Positions 14,959 through 21,735 of a stretch of DNA of 29,316 bases are shown here, in pieces. Below the pieces are notes generated by a model. The model saw only the letters and a list, made by a program, of their open reading frames with translations, did no database searches and was not told where the DNA came from. Source of the stretch: Syntrophaceae bacterium UBA2192 (GTDB lineage Bacteria; Desulfobacterota; Syntrophia; Syntrophales; UBA2192); assembly GCA_002327315.1 (NCBI GenBank), contig DCVI01000107.1, positions 1 through 29,316 on the forward strand. Direction: 5' to 3'. A program made the translations under genes and the position numbers. Positions within the stretch are counted from its first letter, which is position 1. Each line of letters starts with the position of its first letter.

Positions 14959-16268
14959 GCGATGTCCTCATGCTGCTGCTCATCCTCCTCTGCATCGCCC
15001 TGGAAGGCCTTTTTTCCGGGGGCGAGATCGCCCTGATTGCTTCCGACATCCACCGCATCCGGCAGAAAGCGGAAGGCGGTTCGAAATCGGCAGCCATCGC
15101 CCTGCGACTGCTCGGCAACCCGGAGTGGTTCCTGGCCACTTGCCTCACGGGGACGGATCTGTGTGTGATCACGAGCACGGCCCTCGCCACATCCCTGTTC
15201 ATCGCACAGCTGGGGCCGGCAAGAGGCGAATGGGTCTCCGTGGCCGTCATGGTCCCGGCGATCCTCGTTTTCGGCGAAATCGTCCCGAAGAGCTTCTTCC
15301 GTCAGCGCGCCGAGCGGAAGGCCGTGCTCATCGCACCCTTCATCTGGGCGGCTTCCTGGGTCCTGTACCCCTTCGTATACGTGGTCTCGAAGATCGCCCG
15401 CGGCACCGTCTATGTCCTGGCGGGAGACCGGGGGAAAACACCCCTGCCCTACATCACCAAGGACGGGCTCAAGGTCCTCCTGCACGAGGAGGCGAAGCAG
15501 ACCGACGTGAAACGCTCGGAGAAAGAGATGGTGGACCGCATTTTCGATTTCTCCGAGACGAGCGTGGGCCGGGTCATGGTGCCGATCTCCAATGTGGCGG
15601 CCCTCGAGGACGAGGCGACCTTCGGGGATGCCGCCCGACTCATCAACGAGACGGGCTTTTCCCGACTCCCCGTCTACCGGGGCGACATCATCGACATCGT
15701 GGGTGTGGTCAATGCCTTCGATATCCTGAAGCAACTGCCCGCCTCGGCCGCCCAGCCCGTCCGCTCGGCCCTCCGGCAGCTTCTCTACGTGCCCGCCAGC
15801 AAGCCCGCCGACGATCTCCTGCTGGAGATGCAGAAGCGCGGTGAGCCGATGGCGGTGGTCGTCGACGAGTACGGCGGGGCCGTGGGCATCGTGACGATCG
15901 AGGACATCCTCGAGGAGATCGTGGGCGATATCCGCGACGAATACGACAAACGGGAGCGCGCCGTCCGCAAACTGGGTCCGGGCCAGTACCTGGTCAGCGC
16001 GCACATCGGCATCGAGCGGCTGCGGGAGATCGTCCCCGTCAGCATTCCGGAAGGGCCTTATGAGACCCTGGCCGGATATCTGCTCCATCAGATGGGACGG
16101 ATTCCGCGCCGGATGGAGCAGTTCCGCGCGGGCAACGTCAAGTTCGTGATCGAGGATGCCGACATGAAGTCGATCAAACAGGTACAGATCATCCTGCCCG
16201 CCGAGACCCCGGCCGCGCAGAAAGAAGAGGGGCAGGCCGAATCGCAGCGGCCGGTGACGGGGTTGTGA
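14955..16268 (+). CDS. CNNM/CBS/CorC-HlyC membrane protein (second of a tandem pair)
   Basis: This is a paralogue of the preceding gene with the same plan: DUF21/CNNM membrane region (about 1-190; LLLILLCIALEGLFSGGEIALIA, then VFGEIVPKSFFRQRAER), two CBS repeats (about 205-335; VGRVMVPISNVAALEDEA, then GFSRLPVYRGD, and MAVVVDEYGGAVGIVTIEDILEEIVGDI), and a CorC_HlyC C-terminus. It ends in a polar tail rich in Gln, Glu and Ala. Length is 437 aa. GGTGAAGAG lies a few bases before ATG at 14955, which overlaps the previous stop. Sequence similarity between the two copies is evident in the CBS motif but low elsewhere, so the duplication is old. The pair may act as a heteromer; that is inference. 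An octad array begins about 10 nt after the stop. Confidence 0.9.
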   Translation: MSDVLMLLLILLCIALEGLFSGGEIALIASDIHRIRQKAEGGSKSAAIALRLLGNPEWFLATCLTGTDLCVITSTALATSLFIAQLGPARGEWVSVAVMVPAILVFGEIVPKSFFRQRAERKAVLIAPFIWAASWVLYPFVYVVSKIARGTVYVLAGDRGKTPLPYITKDGLKVLLHEEAKQTDVKRSEKEMVDRIFDFSETSVGRVMVPISNVAALEDEATFGDAARLINETGFSRLPVYRGDIIDIVGVVNAFDILKQLPASAAQPVRSALRQLLYVPASKPADDLLLEMQKRGEPMAVVVDEYGGAVGIVTIEDILEEIVGDIRDEYDKRERAVRKLGPGQYLVSAHIGIERLREIVPVSIPEGPYETLAGYLLHQMGRIPRRMEQFRAGNVKFVIEDADMKSIKQVQIILPAETPAAQKEEGQAESQRPVTGL

Positions 16269-16277
16269 GCGTTGCAC

Positions 16278-16311
16278 GAGAGGGTGAGAAGGTAAGAGGG
16301 TGAGAAGGTTG
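16278..16311. repeat. Octad array downstream of the second CNNM gene
   Basis: Four exact 8-nt units on the plus strand: GAGGGTGA, GAAGGTAA, GAGGGTGA, GAAGGTTG. It begins about 10 nt after the stop codon at 16268. Sixteen bases at 16288-16303 are identical to 12049-12064. No second arm is present. A 6-bp GC hairpin (16352-16369) without a T run lies between this array and glmU. Confidence 0.75.
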
Positions 16312-16400
16312 GTGAGGTATGCGCCGGAATGCTTCGGCCGCGCTTCTGATGGGCACCCGAGACGGTGCCGTCTGGAAATAATTCGAAAGAAAGGGTTGGG

Positions 16401-17174
16401 ATGAAGACGGAAGAGAAAACCTTTGCAACGCTGATTCTTGCGGCCGGCAAGGGCACGCGGATGAAATCGGAGCTGGTGAAGGTCCTCCACCCCGTGGCCG
16501 GACGGCCCATGCTGGACTATGTCCTGAATCTGGCCGAACAGATGGGATCGTCCCGGATCGCCGCGATCATCGGCCATCAGGCCGAGCTCGTGGAGGAACG
16601 CTGCGCAAACCGGGGCCTTGACTTCGTCTACCAGCGCGAGCAGCTAGGTACGGGCCACGCCGTCCTGCAGGCCGCAGAGGCCTTTGCCGGCTACAGGGGG
16701 ACCATCGTGATCCTCTGCGGCGACGTGCCCCTGCTGCGGGCCTCGACGATTCGCGACCTGATGGAGCGCCACCGCGCCTCCGGTGCGGCCATCACGGTGC
16801 TGACGACCCTTCTCGAAGACCCCTTCGGCTACGGCCGGATCGTGAAGGACAAAGAGGGAAACGTGCTGGGGATCGTGGAGCACCGCGACGCCACGGAGGA
16901 GCAGAAAAAAATCCGGGAGATCAACACCGGGATCTATTGTGCGGAAAATCCGTTCCTGTTCGAAGCGGTGAGTGAGATCGGAAACGACAACGCCCAGAAG
17001 GAATACTACTTCACGGACATCTTCGCCATCGCGCGGCGCAAGGGCGTCCGCACGGCCTCCGTCATCGCGCCCGACCCCGGCGAAGTCATGGGCATCAACT
17101 CACCCGAGGATCTCGTCCGTGCCACACAGATTGTGCAGGAGCGTCTCAAGGAAAAACTCAAGGACAGCCGGTGA
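16401..17174 (+). CDS. UDP-GlcNAc pyrophosphorylase, GlmU N-terminal domain only
   Basis: The enzyme transfers UMP from UTP to N-acetylglucosamine 1-phosphate, giving UDP-GlcNAc for peptidoglycan and lipopolysaccharide. The 257 aa show the nucleotidyltransferase fold: TLILAAGKGTRMKSELVKVLHPVAGRPM, then QREQLGTGHAVLQA (uridine contacts), VILCGDVPLLR (metal Asp), YGRIVKDKEGNVLGIVEHRDA, and REINTGIYC. Standard GlmU has about 450 aa with a C-terminal left-handed beta-helix acetyltransferase. Here the protein ends after the first domain and linker (SPEDLVRATQIVQERLKEKL), and no hexapeptide-repeat sequence follows in any frame. So only the uridylyltransferase activity can be assigned. ATG at 16401 was chosen over upstream starts because of the AAAGAAAGGG site and the start of homology. 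It converges with glmM, with an accessory block between them. Confidence 0.9.
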   Translation: MKTEEKTFATLILAAGKGTRMKSELVKVLHPVAGRPMLDYVLNLAEQMGSSRIAAIIGHQAELVEERCANRGLDFVYQREQLGTGHAVLQAAEAFAGYRGTIVILCGDVPLLRASTIRDLMERHRASGAAITVLTTLLEDPFGYGRIVKDKEGNVLGIVEHRDATEEQKKIREINTGIYCAENPFLFEAVSEIGNDNAQKEYYFTDIFAIARRKGVRTASVIAPDPGEVMGINSPEDLVRATQIVQERLKEKLKDSR

Positions 17175-17182
17175 TAAGGTCA

Positions 17183-17203
17183 GCGGCTCGCGGGACGAGC
17201 CGC
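17183..17203. other. GC-rich stem-loop after the glmU-like gene
   Basis: A perfect 8-bp stem (GCGGCTCG with CGAGCCGC) encloses a 5-nt loop, beginning 8 nt after the stop codon. No T run follows in either direction, so it is not a canonical Rho-independent terminator. It may protect the 3' end. Confidence 0.5.
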
Positions 17204-17234
17204 GCAGAGGATTGAATTAGGAAATCGTCAACAC

Positions 17235-17264
17235 TTGCCACATTAGGTAAATCCCCAATATATT
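17235..17264 (+). promoter_or_regulatory. Promoter candidate for the large secreted protein gene
   Basis: TTGCCA (17235-17240), an 18-nt spacer and TATATT (17259-17264) lie in a sharply AT-rich stretch. Downstream are a 10-bp palindrome TGGCATGCCA (17294-17303) and a small imperfect hairpin (17313-17335) just before the ribosome site. Either could be a regulatory element; this is inference. Confidence 0.4.
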
Positions 17265-17349
17265 AATCTAATACATTATTTGTTGTGGATGAATGGCATG
17301 CCAGTTGCTTTGAAAACCGTTATCTGTAACGATTTTCACGGTGAGGGAA

Positions 17350-19797
17350 ATGAAGCGTAAATTCATCTTCATAGTTCTTATACTTTTCGTATACATCTTC
17401 GCTGGGAGTGTCAATGCGACAGGCAGTGAAACTGATCGTCCAAGATTGATGTCGGAATCACTTTACGCCGACAAGTTTTACACAAAACCGCCAAGCGATG
17501 CGCTTGTATGGTCAAAGGTACTTCTTGACCTTAAGGTGCCCGATTTTACTCCTCGAGTGGATTCTCACAGCGAATGGAGAAACTGTAACTATAAAAGCGC
17601 GTTAGCCACACTGGGTGAGATTCAAGCCCAACTGGGCAAGGAATCGCCCTATCTGAAAATATGGGCAGCCAATCAGGACCGTGTGCTCATGGCGTGTGAA
17701 GGACAGGCTGGTCCTGACAAGCCGCCAATCCGGCCTCCCGGGAAATTACGCCCACGACGGGCACATGGTGATTTCCTCTATCAGCTCGGCAGTTGGAACT
17801 TTTATCGAAGAGATTACAAGGCGGCGCTATTAAATTATCAGCAAGCCGAAAAACTGATCGGCACACCCCAACGAGCCAACGCCGCCTTCATGGTTGTACG
17901 GACTCTGGCTTATCTCAATCGCGCGGAGGATGCCTACCATAAAATCGGAAAGATCCTCTCGGATTCTTCTCTGCAAGCGATACACGACAGTGCAAGAAAC
18001 TATCGATTCGTGATCATGAGCAATTCGCGGTCCTTCGAGCTGGATCTCACTCCGGAGCTCGCAATGGAACACCTGAACTGGCTCCAAAAAATTGTTCAAC
18101 TGGATATCATGAAAACACAGCGCTCGGATCGAGCATTTGCTGATCAAAAGGATGCCTTTGAACAGCTGAATTTGTATTTCCCGCTTTACGAACCGGATTC
18201 GAAGGCCGTCAATTGGTGGCTTACCGATGTAAACCCGAAAGGGCCAAGGATGCAGGCTGTAAAAACCCTGGCACCGAAAATTCCTCTCATCGGCTGGATG
18301 CAAGCCAAGTGGGCCTACAACGTGTTCGATTACGACTGGCTCTGGGCTTTGCATGCCAAAGATAACCCTTATTGGGCGCAGAACAGGCATATTGTCATTC
18401 ATGCACTGGAAAAATGGAAAAGTAAAAAAGATGGGGGATGGCTGCAGATTGCAATCCGACGTGTTCATCCGCAGGATACATTAGCGCAGGAAATCCTGTC
18501 GGCGGCTGAGCCGTTTCTCGACCGCCCATGGAAAATGGAAACCCCTGAATATCGGTTGTGGCTTTTTGACCTCTGGGCAAATGCCATACGCATCCGCCTG
18601 GGAAGAGGCGAAACAGACAAGGTCGGTGCTCTGGTTTCAGAACATTTTGATTATTATGGCAATGGATTGCTTTCTTTCTCTGAATCAAGAGACTATTCCT
18701 ATTACCGCAATGATTTTAAGGAAACTTTAGATAAATCGCTCAGATGGATGGTCTATACCGGCCAATTTGAGCAAGCCAGGTCTTTCCTGGATATTATCCA
18801 GAAACAATTTAAGAACGAGTTTTATCAATGGCGAAGCCTGCTGGCAACAAACCTTGATGAAGCTCTCAGCGTGGCAATCGCACACAACACTTATTTTTCT
18901 TATGATTACCGGAATCGCGAACTAGTATGGCAGGAAATGCTGAACATGTTACCCAGCCGTGCGCTGTATTCGATTGCAAACGATGAACGCATCAAGCAAG
19001 TGAATAGGGCTCTTATCGCGCGCACACTGCTTACACGGGCGATACTTCTGGATTACGATAACGATCTGCTTGACAGATACGCCGCACTGGCGGGTAAGCT
19101 GAATCCAGCAATCCGTGAACAGTTGCTTGAAAGTGTTCACGGCCATAATCGGGATAAATATATCGGCTCTCTCTTGAAGATGCCTAGATTTCGCCCGGCG
19201 GTATATCTTGAATATGCTAAGGATATGGAGCCCAGAAGAGAGGAAAAAGGACCAGCAATCGACGCCATCGACAGGTACAATCACAACGATAATAATTGGT
19301 GGTGCCGCTTTGATGACGAGATGTTTGAAAAGAGGATCTTCAATGCCATGAAGATTGTTCCTGTGGACAATGATTTATTATCGCTGAAAGCTATCGGCAA
19401 AGAAACAGATCGAACCATCGGTGAGGATGAGGGAACAGATCAAGCTATTAGCGACGAACTGAAACCGTATCTGAACAATCAACGCAAGTTGCTTGCCCAG
19501 CATCCGTACTCGACACTCATTGACAGCAAAGAGATCGAAGCACTCAAGAATATTCCGTCAGGACCTCAATACCTCAGTGAGGCGGTAATCAAGAGAGAAC
19601 TAGAGAGTGCGCCAGCAGCAAGTTCGGATGAACAAAATGAGCGTGCAGGGAATCTCCATCGCGCTGTACGTACAACTCGATATGGCTGTGATCGTGATGG
19701 TTCGCATGGAGAATATTCAAGAAAAGCCTTTATCTTATTGCACAAACATTACGAAAATACCCCGTGGGCAAAAGCCACGCCGTATTGGTTCAAATAA
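17350..19797 (+). CDS. Large secreted protein of unknown function, TPR-like
   Basis: I do not recognise the family. The 815-aa product starts with an export signal (MKRKFIFIVLILFVYIFAGS, likely cut after NA), so it is periplasmic or outer-membrane associated. A stretch near residues 145-205 (FLYQLGSWNFYRRDYKAALL, then LAYLNRAEDAYHKIGKIL) looks like two or three TPR-type helical hairpins. The remainder is helical, rich in Trp and Tyr, with no enzyme motif seen. The C-terminal 50 residues (RTTRYGCDRDGSHGEYSRKA and then WAKATPYWF) are unusually Cys/Gly/Trp-rich and may be a distinct module. ATG at 17350 has GGTGA 5 nt upstream; a GTG at 17341 lacks one. The gene is clearly AT-richer than its neighbours and sits between glmU and an insertion sequence, which suggests horizontal transfer. 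Confidence 0.8.
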   Translation: MKRKFIFIVLILFVYIFAGSVNATGSETDRPRLMSESLYADKFYTKPPSDALVWSKVLLDLKVPDFTPRVDSHSEWRNCNYKSALATLGEIQAQLGKESPYLKIWAANQDRVLMACEGQAGPDKPPIRPPGKLRPRRAHGDFLYQLGSWNFYRRDYKAALLNYQQAEKLIGTPQRANAAFMVVRTLAYLNRAEDAYHKIGKILSDSSLQAIHDSARNYRFVIMSNSRSFELDLTPELAMEHLNWLQKIVQLDIMKTQRSDRAFADQKDAFEQLNLYFPLYEPDSKAVNWWLTDVNPKGPRMQAVKTLAPKIPLIGWMQAKWAYNVFDYDWLWALHAKDNPYWAQNRHIVIHALEKWKSKKDGGWLQIAIRRVHPQDTLAQEILSAAEPFLDRPWKMETPEYRLWLFDLWANAIRIRLGRGETDKVGALVSEHFDYYGNGLLSFSESRDYSYYRNDFKETLDKSLRWMVYTGQFEQARSFLDIIQKQFKNEFYQWRSLLATNLDEALSVAIAHNTYFSYDYRNRELVWQEMLNMLPSRALYSIANDERIKQVNRALIARTLLTRAILLDYDNDLLDRYAALAGKLNPAIREQLLESVHGHNRDKYIGSLLKMPRFRPAVYLEYAKDMEPRREEKGPAIDAIDRYNHNDNNWWCRFDDEMFEKRIFNAMKIVPVDNDLLSLKAIGKETDRTIGEDEGTDQAISDELKPYLNNQRKLLAQHPYSTLIDSKEIEALKNIPSGPQYLSEAVIKRELESAPAASSDEQNERAGNLHRAVRTTRYGCDRDGSHGEYSRKAFILLHKHYENTPWAKATPYWFK

Positions 19798-19895
19798 GAA
19801 AGGAGGCAGAATTACTTTTTTATCAAGAGTAAATGAGGAAAGCTGCAATCTAAAGAACGCTCCCCAAATAGGAAAGAGACACGAGTGATAAAATA

Positions 19896-19924
19896 GAAAC
19901 GGCGGGAATTCATCCCGCCGTTTC
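19896..19924. repeat. 29-bp hairpin, left copy
   Basis: A perfect 12-bp stem (GAAACGGCGGGA with its complement) encloses the loop ATTCA. It abuts the left inverted repeat of the insertion sequence without a gap. It is identical to 21664-21692, including the asymmetric loop, so the two copies are direct repeats. It lies about 100 nt after the stop of the secreted-protein gene and could have been that gene's 3' hairpin. Confidence 0.9.
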
Positions 19925-19957
19925 CTGCACTTTGGCTTTAACTAGATAACAGAGAGG

Positions 19958-19985
19958 GTCAAGGGAGAAAATCCCTTGACTTTTT
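19958..19985 (+). terminator. Rho-independent terminator inside the left end of the IS
   Basis: A perfect 9-bp stem (GTCAAGGGA with TCCCTTGAC) and a 5-nt loop are followed by five T. It would stop read-through from upstream genes into the transposase. The right half of its stem also supplies the -35 box of the element's own promoter. Confidence 0.75.
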
Positions 19986-20020
19986 CTTGGGTTTGTACTC
20001 TAGTCATATGACTAGAGTAC
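19976..20020 (+). promoter_or_regulatory. IS promoter overlapped by a perfect 26-bp palindrome (candidate operator)
   Basis: TTGACT (19976-19981) is 17 nt from TCTAGT (19999-20004), a modest -10 box. The palindrome at 19995-20020 has half-site GTACTCTAGTCAT and its exact complement, with no mismatch and no spacer. It covers the -10 box and the expected start of transcription and ends 8 nt before the AAGGAGG ribosome site. Autoregulation by the AbrB-like module encoded next is the simplest reading; this is inference. Confidence 0.6.
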
Positions 20021-20036
20021 TGAAAAGGAGGATCCC

Positions 20037-20357
20037 ATGGGCTACCCCACCAAGGTGCAGCTGATCAAGCGCAGGGAAAGCGAGCAGTGGTACATCAACT
20101 TCCCCTCGGCCGTGGCCCGGGCCATGGAGTTCGAGCGCGGCGAGGTTGTGGAGTGGATCATCGAGGACAAGGGCCAGCTCGTGCTTCGGCGTCAGAAGGT
20201 TCCCCCGAGCGCGATGAAAAAAAAACGCCCGGGCCGATCGAGGGCTTCGATGACTTATGGGGGCAGACCCGGGAGGCGTTTCTGCAGGAGCGCACGTGGG
20301 GGCGTGCGCGCACCCTGGCCCTCAGTGCGCTCGTGGGGCTGGGTCGGCGCACGGTGA
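20037..20357 (+). CDS. AbrB/SpoVT-like DNA-binding module, first frame of the IS
   Basis: About 60 residues from MGYPTKVQLIKRR through WYINFPSAVARAMEFERGEV and IIEDKGQLVLRR have the look of a swapped-hairpin AbrB/SpoVT fold: basic strand, IPxxVxxxLxxxxGD-like centre, then two short strands. AAGGAGG lies 6 nt before ATG at 20037. After MKKK (20214-20225) this frame continues as Arg/Gly/Ser-rich sequence to 20357 that looks non-coding. In the overlapping -1 frame transposase homology begins straight away (TPGPIEGFDDLWGQTREAF). The switch point is a run of nine A (20217-20225). The likely products are therefore a short AbrB-like protein with a meaningless tail, and an AbrB-transposase fusion made by -1 slippage. 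Confidence 0.7.
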   Translation: MGYPTKVQLIKRRESEQWYINFPSAVARAMEFERGEVVEWIIEDKGQLVLRRQKVPPSAMKKKRPGRSRASMTYGGRPGRRFCRSARGGVRAPWPSVRSWGWVGAR

Positions 20358-21652
20358 CGGGCATGCTGACGGCCTCGGCCCAGCAGGGGCTCGATTGGTC
20401 GGCGGCCTACCGGCTCTTTGAGCACGAGCGCTTTGATCTGGAGCGCCTGTTTGCCCCGGCGCTGCAGTCGGTGCTGAGGCGTTTGGAGGATGAGGAGCCC
20501 CTGGTGGCGCTGATGGATGATACGCTGATCCGCAAGCGGGGCCGAAAGATCCACGGGACGGCCTGGAAGCGGGACCCGCTGGGCCCGCCGTTTTGCAATA
20601 ACTTTGTTTGGGCCCAGCGGTTCGTGCAGCTCTCGGCGGCCCTGCCCGAGAGCCCGGGGCCGTCTCGGGCCCGGGGGATCCCCGTGGACTGGTGGCATGC
20701 GCCGCTGCCGCTGAAGCCCAAAAAGAAAGCCCCGGCAGGGCAGTGGCAGCAGTATCGGGAGCAACAGGCGCTCTCGAAGGTGAGCGCCGTGGGGGTGAAT
20801 CGTATCCGGGCCCTGCGAGGCCAGATCGACCGGCAGGGGCAGGAGAAACGGAAGCTCATCGTGGCCGTGGACGGCACCTTCACCAACAAGACGGTGTTTC
20901 GAGCCCTTCCCGAGAACACGGTTGCCGTGGGGCGGCTGCGAAAGGATGCCCGGCTCTTTGCCGTGCCTGCCGACGAGGAGCGTCCCCGGCGAGGGCGCAA
21001 ACGCTTCTATGGCGATCCGCTCCCCGGTCCCGAGCAGCTCAGGCAGGATGCCTCCATGCCCTGGACCGAGGTCGAGGCCTGGGCGGCGGGAAAGCTGCAG
21101 CGCTTCGAGATCAAGACCCTCGCACCGGTGCGCTGGATGGGATCCGGAAAAATCAATGTGCGGCTCGTGGTGATCCGTCCCCTGGCCTATCGTCGCCGCA
21201 AAGGGGCCAGGCTCCTGTATCGAAAGCCCGTCTACCTGGTGTGCTCGGATCCCGAGCTGTCGCTCCAGACGCTTTTGCAGGCCTTCCTGTGGCGCTGGGA
21301 AATCGAGGTCAACTTCCGGGATGAAAAGACCGTCCCGGGGGTGGGCGAAGCGCAGGTGCGAACCGAGGCCGCCGTGCAGGCGGTGTCGGCCTTCGTGGTG
21401 GCCGCCTATGCCTATCTTCTGATTGCCTCCGCTCAGGCCGGCCGCATTGCTTTGCCCCTGCCCAAATGGAGAAACGGCGAACCCGTCGAGCGCGATTCCA
21501 CGCCCAGGCTCGTGGCCGCCCTGCGGCACCAGCTCTGGGGAAAAGCCCTCGGGGTGAATTTAACCCCTGTCGTGAAACAAAGGAAGGGCAACGCAACGCG
21601 CCATCAAATCGCGGATGCCTTGCCCTCAGCCGTTTGTTATGCCTTCAGATAG
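20087..21652 (+). CDS. DDE transposase, IS4/IS701-like (second frame, -1 relative to the AbrB module)
   Basis: The frame spans 521 codons, but real transposase sequence starts near residue 46 (TPGPIEGFDDLWGQTREAF). The part before it is the AbrB region read out of frame. The RNase H-like core has a first Asp pair in VALMDDTLIRKRGRK (residues 144-145), a second in VAVDGTFTNK (Asp262), and a C-terminal RWEIEVNFRDEKTVPG with Glu405/407 and Lys, similar to the Y-R-E-K signature of the IS4 group. The protein is highly basic, as expected for a DNA binder. No start codon with a good ribosome site exists near the true beginning, so it is probably made as a fusion with the AbrB-like module by -1 frameshifting at the A9 run. 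The stop codon overlaps the right inverted repeat. The frame is intact, so the element may still be active. Confidence 0.88.
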   Translation: MVHQLPLGRGPGHGVRARRGCGVDHRGQGPARASASEGSPERDEKKTPGPIEGFDDLWGQTREAFLQERTWGRARTLALSALVGLGRRTVTGMLTASAQQGLDWSAAYRLFEHERFDLERLFAPALQSVLRRLEDEEPLVALMDDTLIRKRGRKIHGTAWKRDPLGPPFCNNFVWAQRFVQLSAALPESPGPSRARGIPVDWWHAPLPLKPKKKAPAGQWQQYREQQALSKVSAVGVNRIRALRGQIDRQGQEKRKLIVAVDGTFTNKTVFRALPENTVAVGRLRKDARLFAVPADEERPRRGRKRFYGDPLPGPEQLRQDASMPWTEVEAWAAGKLQRFEIKTLAPVRWMGSGKINVRLVVIRPLAYRRRKGARLLYRKPVYLVCSDPELSLQTLLQAFLWRWEIEVNFRDEKTVPGVGEAQVRTEAAVQAVSAFVVAAYAYLLIASAQAGRIALPLPKWRNGEPVERDSTPRLVAALRHQLWGKALGVNLTPVVKQRKGNATRHQIADALPSAVCYAFR

Positions 21653-21663
21653 CCAAAGTACAG

Positions 21664-21692
21664 GAAACGGCGGGAATTCATCCCGCCGTTTC
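21664..21692. repeat. 29-bp hairpin, right copy
   Basis: Identical in all 29 bases to 19896-19924 and in the same orientation. Here the stem can extend to 14 bp (AGGAAACGGCGGGA from 21662) and is followed by TTTC. It could serve as a terminator for the transposase on the plus strand. Confidence 0.9.
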
Positions 21693-21699
21693 CTTTCTG

Positions 21700-21734
21700 C
21701 CCTGTACCCTTGACCCTATACCCTGGCCCCTATC
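21700..21734. repeat. Heptad array downstream of glmM (G-quadruplex pattern on minus strand)
   Basis: Five exact 7-nt units CCCTNNN on the plus strand: CCCTGTA, CCCTTGA, CCCTATA, CCCTGGC, CCCTATC. On the glmM strand this gives five G runs of three or four with loops of three to four bases. It ends one base from the glmM stop codon. Confidence 0.8.
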
Positions 21735-21735
21735 T

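Larger units (their letters stand above)
19896..21692 (+). mobile_element. Insertion sequence, IS4/IS701-like, with flanking hairpins
   Basis: The core element runs from 19925 to 21663 (1739 bp). It is bounded by 13-bp inverted repeats that differ at one base (CTGCACTTTGGCT at 19925-19937; AGCCAAAGTACAG at 21651-21663). The right repeat overlaps the transposase stop codon. Directly outside each end is an identical 29-bp hairpin (19896-19924 and 21664-21692). Inside the left end are a terminator-like hairpin, a promoter with a palindrome, and two overlapping reading frames (AbrB-like module and transposase). No short (4-10 bp) target duplication was found outside the hairpins. The family is inferred from the transposase; no database comparison was possible. 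Confidence 0.85.

Noticed and set aside
19607..19888. A 93-codon frame overlapping the end of the secreted-protein gene
   Set aside because: It has no ribosome site, no family features and overlaps a better frame by about 190 nt. It would matter only if the large gene were frameshifted near its end, but its C-terminus reads as a coherent folded module.
19896..21692. Treating the 29-bp hairpins as simple terminal inverted repeats
   Set aside because: The loop ATTCA has the same orientation in both copies, so they match fully only as direct repeats. The inverted ends are the 13-bp sequences just inside.
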